The notes under the pieces are model-generated. The model made no database searches and had not been told where the DNA came from. It worked only from the letters and a program-made list of their open reading frames with translations. From the NCBI GenBank assembly GCA_964588285.1, contig CAZPNX010000014.1, positions 1 through 61,549 on the forward strand: a stretch of DNA of 61,549 nt, given 5' to 3'. Shown here in pieces: positions 14,659 to 22,599 of this stretch. This DNA is from CAZPNX01 sp964588285. Its GTDB lineage: Bacteria > Edwardsbacteria > AC1 > EtOH8. The position numbers were made by a program, and so were the translations under genes. Within the stretch, counting starts at the first letter, position 1. Each line of letters starts with the position of its first letter.

Positions 14659-16593
14659 TTATTTTGCGGCCTGGGCCGCTTTTTTCTGGGTCAAGAGCGA
14701 GACCACCACCAACGTCAGGAAGCTGAGCGGCACCGAGACGATGGCCGGGTTGTTGATGGGGATCGGGGCCCTGAGGTGCGCCAGGTGGTAGACCTCGTTG
14801 AAGGTCTCCTGGGACAGCAGTATCATGCCCAGGGCCGAGCCCAGCCCCACCAGGATTGAGGCCAGCACCCCGCGGGAGGTGGTCTTCTCCCAGAAAAGGA
14901 TCATGGCGATGGTCGGCAGGTTGGCCGAGGCGGCCACGGCGAAGGCCCATCCCACCAGGTAGGAGACGTTCATCCCCTTGAAGACGATGCCCAGCACCAT
15001 GGCCACGATGCCCACCCCCACCGCCGCCAGCTTGCCCCAGCGCACCTTCTGGCGCTCATCCATTTTCATCCCAAAGAAGCGGTCCATCAGGTCGTGGGCC
15101 ACCGCTCCCGAGGAGGCGATGATCAGTCCGCTGACCGTCCCCAGCACCGTGGCGAAGGCCAGGGCCGAGATGATGGCGAAAACCGTCACCCCGAACGACT
15201 TGGCCAGCAGCGGGGCCGACATGTTGTCGTTGGTTAAATCCAGCACCCCGCCCACCGCCGCCCCCAGCCCCATGTATAGGGTCAGGATGTAGAACAGCCC
15301 GATGGCGGCGATGGCCACGATGGTGGATTTCCGGGCGCTGGCCGGGTCCGGCACGGTGTAGTAGCGGATGAGGACGTGGGGCAGGGCGGCGGTGCCGAAG
15401 AACAGGGCGATCATCAGGGAGACGAAGTCCAGCCGGTTGGCCCCGGTGGCCCCCCGGGCCTTGTCCACCTTGAACTTGACGCCCGGCTTCAGCATCTCCC
15501 GGCCCGGGGTCGGCTTCTGGTAGTAGACGGTCACTTTGTCGTCGCCGTCGCGCAGGCCGGGGAACTTGAGCCAGCGCACCACCGTCCCCTCCTTGACCGC
15601 CCCTATGAAGCTGAAGAAGTCCGTGGTTCCCGTCTTCTGGACCTCGCGGCCGCCCTTGACCACCCGGCTCATGTGTCCCACCTGGTAGAACTTTCCCTTC
15701 TCCTTGGGCTGGCCGTTGTACAACTTCGATCCGTCAGGTTTGACGGCCACCGTTTGGGTCTCCTCCAGAACCATCCGCTCCGGGTCCAGCTTCCAGTACG
15801 AGTGGCCGTCCTCCTTTTCCAGTTTGACGAAGACCAGACCCCCGGTATTCTCGGTGAACACCCTGGCCACTGTGTATCCGCTGTCGGCCAGCGCCATTTT
15901 CTGGCCGTCCCAGGAGGAGACCCTGACTTCGGCGAACTTGCGATAGGGTACGTCGCCCCCCTGGTCGGGCGAGGTGGACACCCCGCGAGACATCACCAGG
16001 AACACCAGGGTCAGGGAGAAGACTATCAGCATCCCCCCCTTGAGGAACTGGACGTAGGTGGTCGAGGCCATGCCGGCGGTGGCCACGATGATGATCACCA
16101 GGGTCCCCACCATCGCCACCCCGGCCTCGTGCGGCAGGCCCAAGAGCGGCGTCACCAGGCTGCCTGCCCCCACCATCTGCGGTATCAGGTAGAATATGGA
16201 GACCAGCATGGTGCTGACGGCCGCCGCCAGCTGGATGCCACGTGAGTTGAACTTGGCGTTGAGGGCGTCGGTGAAGGTGTACTTGCCCAGGCGCTTGATG
16301 GGCTCGGCCACCACGAACATGGCCACCACCCATCCCGCCAGGTAGCCTATCGAATAGAGAAAGCCGTCGTACCCGGAGAAGGCGATCATGCCGCAGATGC
16401 CGAGGAAGGAGGCGGCCGAGAGGTAGTCGCCGGCGAAGGCCACCCCGTTCACCGACCAGTGGATCTGCCCGCCGGCGGCGTAAAACCCCTTGGCCGACTT
16501 GGTGGTCCGGGCGAAGTGGTAGGAGATGGCCAGCACCGCGGCCACGAAGGAGATGAAGATGACGATGGCCCAGGGGGAGACGGCGTAGTTCAT
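14659..16593 (-). CDS. actP: Sodium:solute symporter, acetate permease (ActP) type, with an inserted domain
   Basis: A 644-residue, multi-pass SSS-family transporter. The core (FYAAGGQIHWSVNGVAFAGD, then DYLSAASFLGICGM) and the partner DUF485 gene directly upstream match the yjcH-actP arrangement. Such pairs import acetate or similar monocarboxylates with Na+. It is about 95 residues longer than E. coli ActP. A soluble, charged insertion of about 130-150 residues (roughly 185-330) lies between membrane segments, between VMSRGVSTS and ANRLDFVSL. The ATG at 16593 overlaps the DUF485 stop by 4 bases and has GGAGGG before it. Substrate is not certain. Confidence 0.82.
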   Translation of the reverse strand: MNYAVSPWAIVIFISFVAAVLAISYHFARTTKSAKGFYAAGGQIHWSVNGVAFAGDYLSAASFLGICGMIAFSGYDGFLYSIGYLAGWVVAMFVVAEPIKRLGKYTFTDALNAKFNSRGIQLAAAVSTMLVSIFYLIPQMVGAGSLVTPLLGLPHEAGVAMVGTLVIIIVATAGMASTTYVQFLKGGMLIVFSLTLVFLVMSRGVSTSPDQGGDVPYRKFAEVRVSSWDGQKMALADSGYTVARVFTENTGGLVFVKLEKEDGHSYWKLDPERMVLEETQTVAVKPDGSKLYNGQPKEKGKFYQVGHMSRVVKGGREVQKTGTTDFFSFIGAVKEGTVVRWLKFPGLRDGDDKVTVYYQKPTPGREMLKPGVKFKVDKARGATGANRLDFVSLMIALFFGTAALPHVLIRYYTVPDPASARKSTIVAIAAIGLFYILTLYMGLGAAVGGVLDLTNDNMSAPLLAKSFGVTVFAIISALAFATVLGTVSGLIIASSGAVAHDLMDRFFGMKMDERQKVRWGKLAAVGVGIVAMVLGIVFKGMNVSYLVGWAFAVAASANLPTIAMILFWEKTTSRGVLASILVGLGSALGMILLSQETFNEVYHLAHLRAPIPINNPAIVSVPLSFLTLVVVSLLTQKKAAQAAK

Positions 16594-16898
16594 GAGTGGC
16601 CCTCCTCCATGGCTTCGGTCTCCTCCCCCGGTCTGAGCTCCTTCATCACCTCCTCGGCGTGGGTGCAGACGTGGTTGTATACCGCCGCCAGGAAGATGGC
16701 GAACAGTATCAGCAGGAATCCGTAGGCGATGGCCACGTTGAAGCTGCCCACGTCCACCGCCATGAAGCTGGGGCTGGCCACGTTGATGACGATGAAGCCG
16801 GCGTAGACGATGGCGTAGAGGGTCACCATCCACAGCCCCAGTATCCGCTTGAGCGAGGCGGCGTGGTCCTTGGCCCACTGGCTGGAGGGTCCGTGCAT
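16590..16898 (-). CDS. DUF485 family small membrane protein
   Basis: A 102-residue protein with two hydrophobic helices (about residues 25-45 and 55-80), the YjcH type found next to acetate permeases. It probably associates with the symporter encoded just downstream; the two genes overlap by four bases (ATGA). The start at 16898 is preceded by GGAG at good spacing; the frame extends upstream without support. A -10 like TATAAT at 16936-16941 lies behind the preceding gene's terminator, so the operon starts here. Confidence 0.85.
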   Translation of the reverse strand: MHGPSSQWAKDHAASLKRILGLWMVTLYAIVYAGFIVINVASPSFMAVDVGSFNVAIAYGFLLILFAIFLAAVYNHVCTHAEEVMKELRPGEETEAMEEGHS

Positions 16899-16935
16899 AG
16901 GTTTCTCCGGATGAGGTTGTTGGCTTTGGTTGGCA

Positions 16936-16941
16936 ATTATA
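16936..16941 (-). promoter_or_regulatory. Probable -10 element of the DUF485-actP operon
   Basis: TATAAT on the minus strand, 38 bases before the DUF485 ATG. The -35 side is poor (TGGCTT at 17-bp spacing), so it may need an activator. Confidence 0.5.
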
Positions 16942-16943
16942 CT

Positions 16944-16979
16944 AAAAAAAACGCCCGAAAGCCATGATATTGCCGGGCG
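16944..16979 (-). terminator. Rho-independent terminator of the metallophosphoesterase gene
   Basis: On the minus strand CGCCCG pairs with CGGGCG across a 16-base loop, followed by eight T. It lies 10 bases past the stop at 16990. Confidence 0.75.
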
Positions 16980-16989
16980 GCGCGTCGGC

Positions 16990-17664
16990 CTACGGGTGAT
17001 CTCTCCTGCTGAACGATTCCAACCGAGCGGAAATGCCCCCTCCCTGCCACACGGCTTTGACATACCCTCCCCGGCCCAGCGGCCCCGGGTTGCAGATGGC
17101 TGTATCCTCTATCCTATCCACTCCCGCCGCCTCGTGTATATGGCCGCAGAAGCAGGCCATGGGTTTTCTTTTTTCGATGAACTCTCGTATGGCACGGCTG
17201 CCGACATGCAGGCCGCCGAAAACCTTGTCCAGATTGGTCCCCTGCGGAGGCTGATGGCAGACTAAAACAAACTGAGAGCCCTCGGATATTTCATTACCCA
17301 GAACTTCCAGGGCCTGTGCCAATTCCTGTTCACTGTATTCCAAAAGCGTCCTACCCGGGCAGGGGAGCGAGCCTCCGAGCCCGGCCAGCCGCAACCCGCC
17401 GACCTCGACCGCCCTTTGGTCCAAACTCAAGCCGCGTTCGGACAACAGAGCCCCCACCTCAGGCCGGTCGCAGTTGCCAGGGATGGCCAGAATCTTTTTA
17501 GAATATTTTCCCAGCCGGTCCAGCACTGCCCAGGCTTCTTTCCTCCCGCCGAAGTTGGTGATGTCGCCCAGGACCAGCACCAGGTCGGCTTCCGACAGTA
17601 CCGGAGCCAGTCGCTCGATGCCAGCCAAATCACCATGGATATCGGAAACAGCGATTATCTCCAT
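16990..17664 (-). CDS. Calcineurin-like metallophosphoesterase
   Basis: A 224-residue protein with the ordered metal-binding motifs of the family: SDIHGD (residues 7-12), LGDIT (about 32), GNCDRP (about 63), CHQPP (about 136) and CGHIHEA (about 172). These bind two metals for phosphoester hydrolysis. It is compact like the YfcE or archaeal metallophosphoesterase type. The substrate cannot be inferred. AGGAA precedes the ATG. The gene is transcribed toward its own terminator at 16944-16979, and the M23-like lipoprotein gene lies immediately upstream on the same strand. Confidence 0.88.
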   Translation of the reverse strand: MEIIAVSDIHGDLAGIERLAPVLSEADLVLVLGDITNFGGRKEAWAVLDRLGKYSKKILAIPGNCDRPEVGALLSERGLSLDQRAVEVGGLRLAGLGGSLPCPGRTLLEYSEQELAQALEVLGNEISEGSQFVLVCHQPPQGTNLDKVFGGLHVGSRAIREFIEKRKPMACFCGHIHEAAGVDRIEDTAICNPGPLGRGGYVKAVWQGGGISARLESFSRRDHP

Positions 17665-17699
17665 AGTTCCTGTTCGCTTTGGTGAAGCGCGCTGGCCGC

Positions 17700-18329
17700 T
17701 TAGTAGCAGAGAAAGGCGCCCGGGAAAGTGCGGTGCAGGATGGCCAGGATGGAATCCCTGGCCTCGAGGGTGAAATAGCTTTCCGGACAGACATTGGTCC
17801 CGTCTCGATAGAGGCTGAAATGGACATGGGCTCCGCCGCCCCGCGCCAAAAGCCTCCCCAAAACCTGTCCCTGGATAACCGACTGCCCCTGAACGACTGA
17901 AATGTTGGCCATCTGGGTGTCGGCGTGGGCCTCGTTGGTGCTGAACGGCTCGAAGGCGTATCCCAGCCGGTACATCGAGTTGATCCTGAGGTCCAGATTG
18001 ACCTGCCAGGTGCCGCTGACAGGGTTGTGGTAGCGCTCCAGCCTCTCGATGGTCCCAGCCGAGGCGGCCCGGAAGGTAGCCAGGTCGCCGACCGGGAAGA
18101 AATCGATGCCCAGATGGACGAAGCCCCAGGGGCAGGCGGTGGTCTCGCTGTAGGCTTCGTTGATGACGTTCATCTCCGATTGATAGGCATACGGGGTTAC
18201 TAGAGTGGGTCTGGTGGTGTCGGCCGTGCCACCCGGACCCGCCGGGTTATCCTCGTCCCGGTCGCAGGGACAGCCGGACAGGACGAATCCCAGTAGGACG
18301 GCAAGGAGCAATGTTGCGCTTTTTCTCAT
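17700..18329 (-). CDS. Lipoprotein with M23 (LytM-like) peptidase fold
   Basis: A 209-residue lipoprotein with a lipobox (LGFVLSGC, Cys 19) and a Pro/Gly/Asp-rich linker. The C-terminal domain keeps the M23 metal-binding pattern: HLGID (HxxxD) and, about 95 residues later, AHVHFS (HxH). M23 proteins cleave peptidoglycan cross-links or act as inactive amidase activators. The usual third histidine context is divergent, so activity is uncertain. No ribosome binding site is visible before the ATG. It lies between sucD and the metallophosphoesterase gene. Confidence 0.7.
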   Translation of the reverse strand: MRKSATLLLAVLLGFVLSGCPCDRDEDNPAGPGGTADTTRPTLVTPYAYQSEMNVINEAYSETTACPWGFVHLGIDFFPVGDLATFRAASAGTIERLERYHNPVSGTWQVNLDLRINSMYRLGYAFEPFSTNEAHADTQMANISVVQGQSVIQGQVLGRLLARGGGAHVHFSLYRDGTNVCPESYFTLEARDSILAILHRTFPGAFLCY

Positions 18330-18350
18330 TTTAACAAGAAAGTGGGAAAT

Positions 18351-18368
18351 GATCTGTGCAAATCTGTG
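18351..18368. repeat. Half-copy of the ATCTGTG-type intergenic repeat
   Basis: Two ATCTGTG words at 10-bp spacing between the sucD stop and the M23-like lipoprotein start. They belong to the same word family as the inverted repeat around the GxxExxY gene. Confidence 0.35.
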
Positions 18369-18375
18369 TCTAAGA

Positions 18376-19251
18376 TTATCCCTTCCCCATCGCCTGCCTC
18401 ATGGTCGCCCCCATCTCGGCCGGGCTTTTGGCCACCCTGATGCCGCAGTTTTCCAGGGTCTCCACCTTCTCCTTCCATGTCCCCTTGCCGCCGGAGATGA
18501 TGGCCCCGGCATGTCCCATGCGCCGTCCCGGCGGGGCGGTAGCCCCGGCGATGAAGGCGGCCACCGGCTTTCTGAAATTTTTGTTGATCCAGGCCGCAGT
18601 CTCCTCCTCCATGGAGCCGCCGATCTCGCCAATGAGGAAGACGGCTTCGGTCTCCGGATCGTCCATAAAGAGCTTCAGGGCGTCTATAAAGTCGGTGCCG
18701 ATAATTGGATCTCCACCGATGCCCACACAGGTGCTCTGGCCTATGCCCAATTGGGTCAGTTGATTAACCGCCTCGTAGGTCAGCGTCCCGGAGCGGGAGA
18801 CCACGCCTAGCGGCCCCTCCCGGTGGATGGCGGCCGGCATTATCCCTGCCTTGGCCTTGCCCGGCGAGATGGCGCCCGGGCAGTTGGGCCCCACCAGCCG
18901 GGTCTTCTTGCCCAAAAGATAACGCTTGACGAAGAGCATGTCGTTTGCCGGCACGCCCTCGGTGATGCAGATCACCAGGTCCAGTCCGGCATCCACCGCC
19001 TCTAAAATAGCGTCCTTGCAGAAGCCGGCCGGGACGAAGATCATGGAGGCGTTGGCCCCCTCCTTCTCCACGGCCTCGGCCACGGTGTCGAACACCGGAT
19101 AGCCCTCATGCACCGTGCCGCCCTTGCCCGGCACCACCCCGCCCACGAACTTGGTGCCGTATTCGGCGCATTTGAGGGAGTGGAAGGTGCCGTGCTTGCC
19201 GGTGAAGCCCTGGGTGATGAGGCGGGTGCGCTCGTCGATTAAGATAGCCAT
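18376..19251 (-). CDS. sucD: Succinate-CoA ligase, alpha subunit
   Basis: A 291-residue subunit of succinyl-CoA synthetase, which couples succinyl-CoA cleavage to nucleoside triphosphate formation. Family features are the CoA-binding N terminus (RLITQGFTGKHGTFH), the catalytic-domain LVGPNCPG, and GHAGAIISGGKG, whose His is the phosphorylated residue (about 245). Length is normal. It would normally follow sucC directly. Here two genes, a lipoprotein and a DUF559 gene, separate them, though all are on the minus strand. Assignment is firm. Confidence 0.95.
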   Translation of the reverse strand: MAILIDERTRLITQGFTGKHGTFHSLKCAEYGTKFVGGVVPGKGGTVHEGYPVFDTVAEAVEKEGANASMIFVPAGFCKDAILEAVDAGLDLVICITEGVPANDMLFVKRYLLGKKTRLVGPNCPGAISPGKAKAGIMPAAIHREGPLGVVSRSGTLTYEAVNQLTQLGIGQSTCVGIGGDPIIGTDFIDALKLFMDDPETEAVFLIGEIGGSMEEETAAWINKNFRKPVAAFIAGATAPPGRRMGHAGAIISGGKGTWKEKVETLENCGIRVAKSPAEMGATMRQAMGKG

Positions 19252-19273
19252 GAAAACTCCTTTGACCTAACCC

Positions 19274-19675
19274 CTATTTCCCCTTCCCCGCGGTGGAAGG
19301 GGAAGTCAAGGTGATGATGGTTTCTTCCAGCCTTTGCCTAACCAATCTTGGCTGCCTGAGTAATTCTTGGTTGGAAAAACGAAGGATAGTAAGATTATGC
19401 TGGGTAAGAATATTTTCTCGTTCCCGATCATAATCCTTTTGCATCTCGTGGATCCCTCCGTCAATTTCCACGATAAGGCCAATTTGGTTGCAGAAAAAAT
19501 CGGCAATGAACCCTTCCAATAATTGCTGACGACGAAAATGAAGACCCAGTATTTTGTTATTTCGAACCATCTCCCAGAAAACTTTCTCTGCCGGCGTCAT
19601 CTGTTTCCTGAATCGCTTGGCTTGCGCCAGCTTCTCGCTGTTGATTTTCTGCCGTGAAAGAAGAAATGTCCTCAT
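19274..19675 (-). CDS. DUF559 endonuclease-like protein
   Basis: A 133-residue protein of the DUF559 family, related to the Vsr/PD-(D/E)XK nuclease fold. KQMTPAEKVFWEMVRNN, LHFRRQQ, FIADFFC and IVEIDGGIHE carry the expected catalytic-type acidic residues. Its cellular role is not established. The ATG at 19675 is preferred to the upstream TTG at 19681. Its last codons are encoded by a GC-rich hairpin (19278-19304), and a second hairpin lies just upstream of the start (19706-19728). It separates sucD from the rest of the block and looks like a late insertion. Confidence 0.87.
   Translation of the reverse strand: MRTFLLSRQKINSEKLAQAKRFRKQMTPAEKVFWEMVRNNKILGLHFRRQQLLEGFIADFFCNQIGLIVEIDGGIHEMQKDYDRERENILTQHNLTILRFSNQELLRQPRLVRQRLEETIITLTSPSTAGKGK
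19278..19304. repeat. REP-like hairpin at the 3' end of the DUF559 gene
   Basis: Perfect 10-bp stem TTCCCCTTCC / GGAAGGGGAA with a 7-base loop. It is inside the coding end of the gene. Confidence 0.6.
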
Positions 19676-19705
19676 AAGCAATTTTCACTTAAGACTAGTT
19701 GCACC

Positions 19706-19728
19706 TCCCTCGCCCTGCGGGAGAGGGA
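19706..19728. repeat. REP-like hairpin upstream of the DUF559 gene
   Basis: Stem TCCCTC / GAGGGA continued by CCC / GGG after one mismatch, with a TGC loop. It is the counterpart of the hairpin at 19278-19304. Confidence 0.55.
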
Positions 19729-19744
19729 CAAAGGGAGCGGTTCG

Positions 19745-20176
19745 CTATTCAAAAGAGGACGGATTGGGTGCGATCTTCAAGCATTCACCGACCCTGACCA
19801 GCACGATGGCGGAATAAGCGTAACCCACCTTGACCTCTACCCGGATGTAACTGTTGTGGTCCTCTTCGCTGACGTACTGGGTGCCCTCCCAGGCCTTTAC
19901 CCATCGGTCGTTTTTTCTCATCTGGCTTTTAAGAGATCCTATCAGCGAATCGCGTTTCACTTCGCCTATCTCAGTCTCTATTTTCTCCGACAGAGAAACC
20001 TTGTCCAGGTCCTCGGCGCACAGGGTCATCCCGGCCACCGCCTTGGCATCCCGGGAATAGTAGGCCTTGGCGTGTTTCTTTACGAACTCCTCGGCGGTGG
20101 TGGCCTTGGTGGAAGAGCAGCCACAGAACGCAATGGTTGCGGCCAGAGCTGCCGGCGCGACAAAGCGTGTCTTCAT
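19745..20176 (-). CDS. Small lipoprotein of unknown function
   Basis: A 143-residue lipoprotein with a signal peptide ending FCGCSS (lipobox Cys about 20). A helical segment (TTAEEFVKKHAKAYYSRDAKAVAGM) is followed by charged helices and beta strands (NSYIRVEVKVGYAYSAIVLVRVGECLKIAP). The overall shape recalls NTF2-like or DUF4878-type lipoproteins, but I cannot assign a family with confidence. The ATG overlaps the sucC stop by four bases (ATGA), so it is translationally coupled to sucC. That is an odd place for a surface protein. Confidence 0.75.
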   Translation of the reverse strand: MKTRFVAPAALAATIAFCGCSSTKATTAEEFVKKHAKAYYSRDAKAVAGMTLCAEDLDKVSLSEKIETEIGEVKRDSLIGSLKSQMRKNDRWVKAWEGTQYVSEEDHNSYIRVEVKVGYAYSAIVLVRVGECLKIAPNPSSFE

Positions 20177-21336
20177 TTTCTTGATTCTCCAACTATTCTC
20201 TCCGCCGCCTCGGCCAGCGATGCCGCCGGGATGATCTTCAGCCCGGAGTCGGCCAGTATCCTCCGTGCCTGCTCTACGTTGGTCCCGTCTAACCGGGCCA
20301 CGATGGGAACCTTGACCCCCAAGGTTTTCGAGGCGGCTACAATACCCTCGGCGATGACGTCGCACTTCATGATCCCGCCGAAGATGTTCACCAGGATGCC
20401 GCGCACCGAGGAATCGGACAGTATTATCTTGAAGGCCTCGGTCACCTTATCCGCCGTCGCCGAGCCGCCCACGTCCAAAAAATTGGCCGGACTGCCGCCG
20501 TAGAGCTTGACGATATCCATGGTGGCCATGGCCAGCCCGGCTCCGTTGACCAGACAGCCGATGGTGCCGTCGAGTTTAATATAGTTGAGATCGTACTTGG
20601 AGGCCTGGACTTCCTGGGGATCCTCCTCGTCCGTGTCCCGCAGGGCCTGGATATCGGGATGGCGGAAAAGCCCGTTGTCGTCGAAGTTGACCTTGGCGTC
20701 GATGGCCATCAGCTTCCCGTCCTTTGTCTGCACCAGGGGGTTGATCTCCACCAGCGAGGCGTCCTTTTCCGTAAACAGGCGGTACATGCCGGACATAATG
20801 GCCGAAAGCTGTTTTGCCCTGTCGCCGAAAAACATCAGGCTCCTAGCCATGGCCAGACCGTGATAGCTCCGATAACCCGATAGCGGGTCCACGTGCACCT
20901 TGGCGATGGCCTGGGGCTTCTCGGCCGCCACTTTTTCTATCTCCACCCCGCCCTCGGTCGACCCCACGAAGACATAATCCCGGGCGGCCCGGTCGATGAG
21001 CAGGCTCAGATAAAATTCCCTTTCCACCTGGGCGGCCTCGGTCACTAAGATTTTTCTGACCAATTTTCCCTGGGGCCCGGTTTGCGGCGTCACTAAAGTC
21101 ATGCCCAAAATCTTCCGGGCGGACTCCACCGCCTCTTCTTTTGAACTGGCGATCTTGATGCCGCCGGCCTTGCCCCGGCCGCCGGTGTGGGCCTGAGCCT
21201 TTATCACCCAGGGCGGGCCCTTAATCTCATGAAGCCGCTCCTCCACCTGGTCGGCGGTCGTGGCCATGAATCCCTGGTCGACGGCGATGCCGTGGGCGCG
21301 GAAAAGCACTTTTGCCTGGTACTCGTGAACGTTCAT
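20173..21336 (-). CDS. sucC: Succinate-CoA ligase, beta subunit
   Basis: A 387-residue ATP-grasp subunit that binds nucleotide and pairs with SucD. The canonical start MNVHEYQAKVLF selects the ATG at 21336. KAQAHTGGRGKAGGIK, the acidic ATP-grasp residues around LVEINPLV, and GGIMKCDVIAEG (the phosphate-loop GGI.RCD motif with K for R) are present. Length is normal. It lies between the TPR lipoprotein and the lipoprotein coupled to its stop codon. Together with fumarase, malic enzyme and fumarate reductase it gives a succinate branch of the TCA cycle. Confidence 0.95.
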   Translation of the reverse strand: MNVHEYQAKVLFRAHGIAVDQGFMATTADQVEERLHEIKGPPWVIKAQAHTGGRGKAGGIKIASSKEEAVESARKILGMTLVTPQTGPQGKLVRKILVTEAAQVEREFYLSLLIDRAARDYVFVGSTEGGVEIEKVAAEKPQAIAKVHVDPLSGYRSYHGLAMARSLMFFGDRAKQLSAIMSGMYRLFTEKDASLVEINPLVQTKDGKLMAIDAKVNFDDNGLFRHPDIQALRDTDEEDPQEVQASKYDLNYIKLDGTIGCLVNGAGLAMATMDIVKLYGGSPANFLDVGGSATADKVTEAFKIILSDSSVRGILVNIFGGIMKCDVIAEGIVAASKTLGVKVPIVARLDGTNVEQARRILADSGLKIIPAASLAEAAERIVGESRK

Positions 21337-21365
21337 GTAAGCTTTCCTGTAGCGTTGGTCTGATT

Positions 21366-21863
21366 CTATGGAAGAAGGCCGGCCCAAAGCCTCAAGGCTT
21401 GAAGCAACGAGGCTTCATCAGCCAGCACCTCGTCCACGTCCTTCAAGGCCATCTCCAGATCGTGCCGCACCTGGTCCTGCTCGGGCCCCGGCTTGTATAT
21501 AAACCAGACTCCTTGGTCGATCAGCTCCCGAGCCCTCCGCTTGTCGTCCACCGACTGACGGAAAATATCCAGCGCCCTCTGCTCGTCGCCGCTTCTGATG
21601 GTGTTAACCGCCAGCCTGGCATTGACCGAACCCCGGTTGTACCACGCTTCGGTAAAGCGCGGTTCGGCCCCGATGGCCACGGTAAACTGCCGCTGGGCTT
21701 CCTCCAAGTCCCCGCGGACCACTGCCTCCTTAGCCCCCTCATAGGCCCGCTTCGCCTCCCCAGGCAGTCCCCCGCCGCACGCTTGAATAAGGGCCGCCAG
21801 CAAGATCACGGCCGTCCGCAGGAAACGGCCGACCGCCGGGCGCCGGCACCAGTGTGTGTTCAT
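21366..21863 (-). CDS. TPR-containing lipoprotein
   Basis: A 165-residue lipoprotein. A basic N terminus and hydrophobic stretch end at LIQACG (lipobox Cys about 29). Tetratricopeptide-like helices follow (AYEGAKEAVVRGDLEEAQRQ, then AEPRFTEAWYNRGSVNARL). It is likely periplasmic and protein-binding. It sits between the fumarase beta gene and sucC in the same direction with a small gap. No enzymatic motif is visible. Confidence 0.75.
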   Translation of the reverse strand: MNTHWCRRPAVGRFLRTAVILLAALIQACGGGLPGEAKRAYEGAKEAVVRGDLEEAQRQFTVAIGAEPRFTEAWYNRGSVNARLAVNTIRSGDEQRALDIFRQSVDDKRRARELIDQGVWFIYKPGPEQDQVRHDLEMALKDVDEVLADEASLLQALRLWAGLLP

Positions 21864-21954
21864 TTGCTTTTCTTAAGGAATTAATGGATTGCCAAAGGTT
21901 TCACGGCGGATTATGATTTTTCTATTCAAGGGTTAAATCAGGGTAATATATTAT

Positions 21955-22509
21955 TCAGTCTTTCTTGTACTTCTTTGGCCCCTCTTCGTAGAGGTCGTTT
22001 CCTTCACAATCTGTGGCCACCACCACCGGGAAATCCACCACCTCGTACTTGTTGACCGCCTCCGGACCCAGCTCCTCGTAGAGGGCGGTGGTCGACTTCT
22101 TGATGGCCCGGGCTATCAGCGCCGCCGCCCCGCCGGTGGCCGCGAAGTAGACGCAGCCCTTCTCTTTCATGGCGTCCTTGACCGCCTGGTTGCGCGGGCC
22201 CTTGCCGATCATGCCCTTGAGCCCGGACTGGCGGATCAGCTGCGGGGCGTAGGCGTCCATCCGGTAACTGGTGGTCGGCCCGGCCGAGCCCACCGCCTTG
22301 CCCGGCTTGGCGGGAGAAGGCCCAACGTAGTAGATGATCTGCCCCTCCAGGTCTATGGGCGTCTTGCCCTCCTTCTCCATGGCCTCCACCAGTCTTTTAT
22401 GGGCGGCATCGCGGCCGGTAAGAATGACGCCGGTGATGTAGACCTCCTCGCCCATCTTCAAGGAGCGGGCGACTTCTTCGGTCAGCGGGGTCTGTATCTT
22501 TCTTGCCAT
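21955..22509 (-). CDS. Fumarate hydratase class I, beta (C-terminal) subunit
   Basis: A 184-residue Fe-S-type hydro-lyase beta chain (fumarase/tartrate dehydratase family). Typical features are LKMGEEVYITGVILTGRDAAHKRL, the active-site region VGSAGPTTSYRMD, MIGKGPRNQAV and YFAATGGAAAL. It forms the two-subunit class I fumarase with the gene upstream and interconverts malate and fumarate. A repeat-filled gap of 90 bases lies between the two subunits. Tartrate dehydratase specificity cannot be excluded, but the neighbours (malic enzyme, fumarate reductase) favour fumarase. Confidence 0.9.
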   Translation of the reverse strand: MARKIQTPLTEEVARSLKMGEEVYITGVILTGRDAAHKRLVEAMEKEGKTPIDLEGQIIYYVGPSPAKPGKAVGSAGPTTSYRMDAYAPQLIRQSGLKGMIGKGPRNQAVKDAMKEKGCVYFAATGGAAALIARAIKKSTTALYEELGPEAVNKYEVVDFPVVVATDCEGNDLYEEGPKKYKKD

Positions 22510-22526
22510 ATCTTCCTTTTCTCCTC

Positions 22527-22589
22527 ACCACTAAGGCACTAAGACACTATTTATGATAGATGGCCTTCGTGCCTTGGTGTTTTTGTGGT
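22527..22589. repeat. Dispersed intergenic repeat, copy 2, as an inverted pair
   Basis: ACCACTAAGGCACTAAGAC-type sequence at 22527-22547 pairs imperfectly (16 of 21) with 22569-22589 read on the other strand. It lies between the two fumarase genes and is related to 3387-3408 beside hdrB. Confidence 0.5.
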
Positions 22590-22599
22590 TGTTTTTTTA

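Noticed and set aside
15376..16245. 289-residue plus-strand open frame
   Set aside because: Antisense to the symporter gene, with shadow-type composition.
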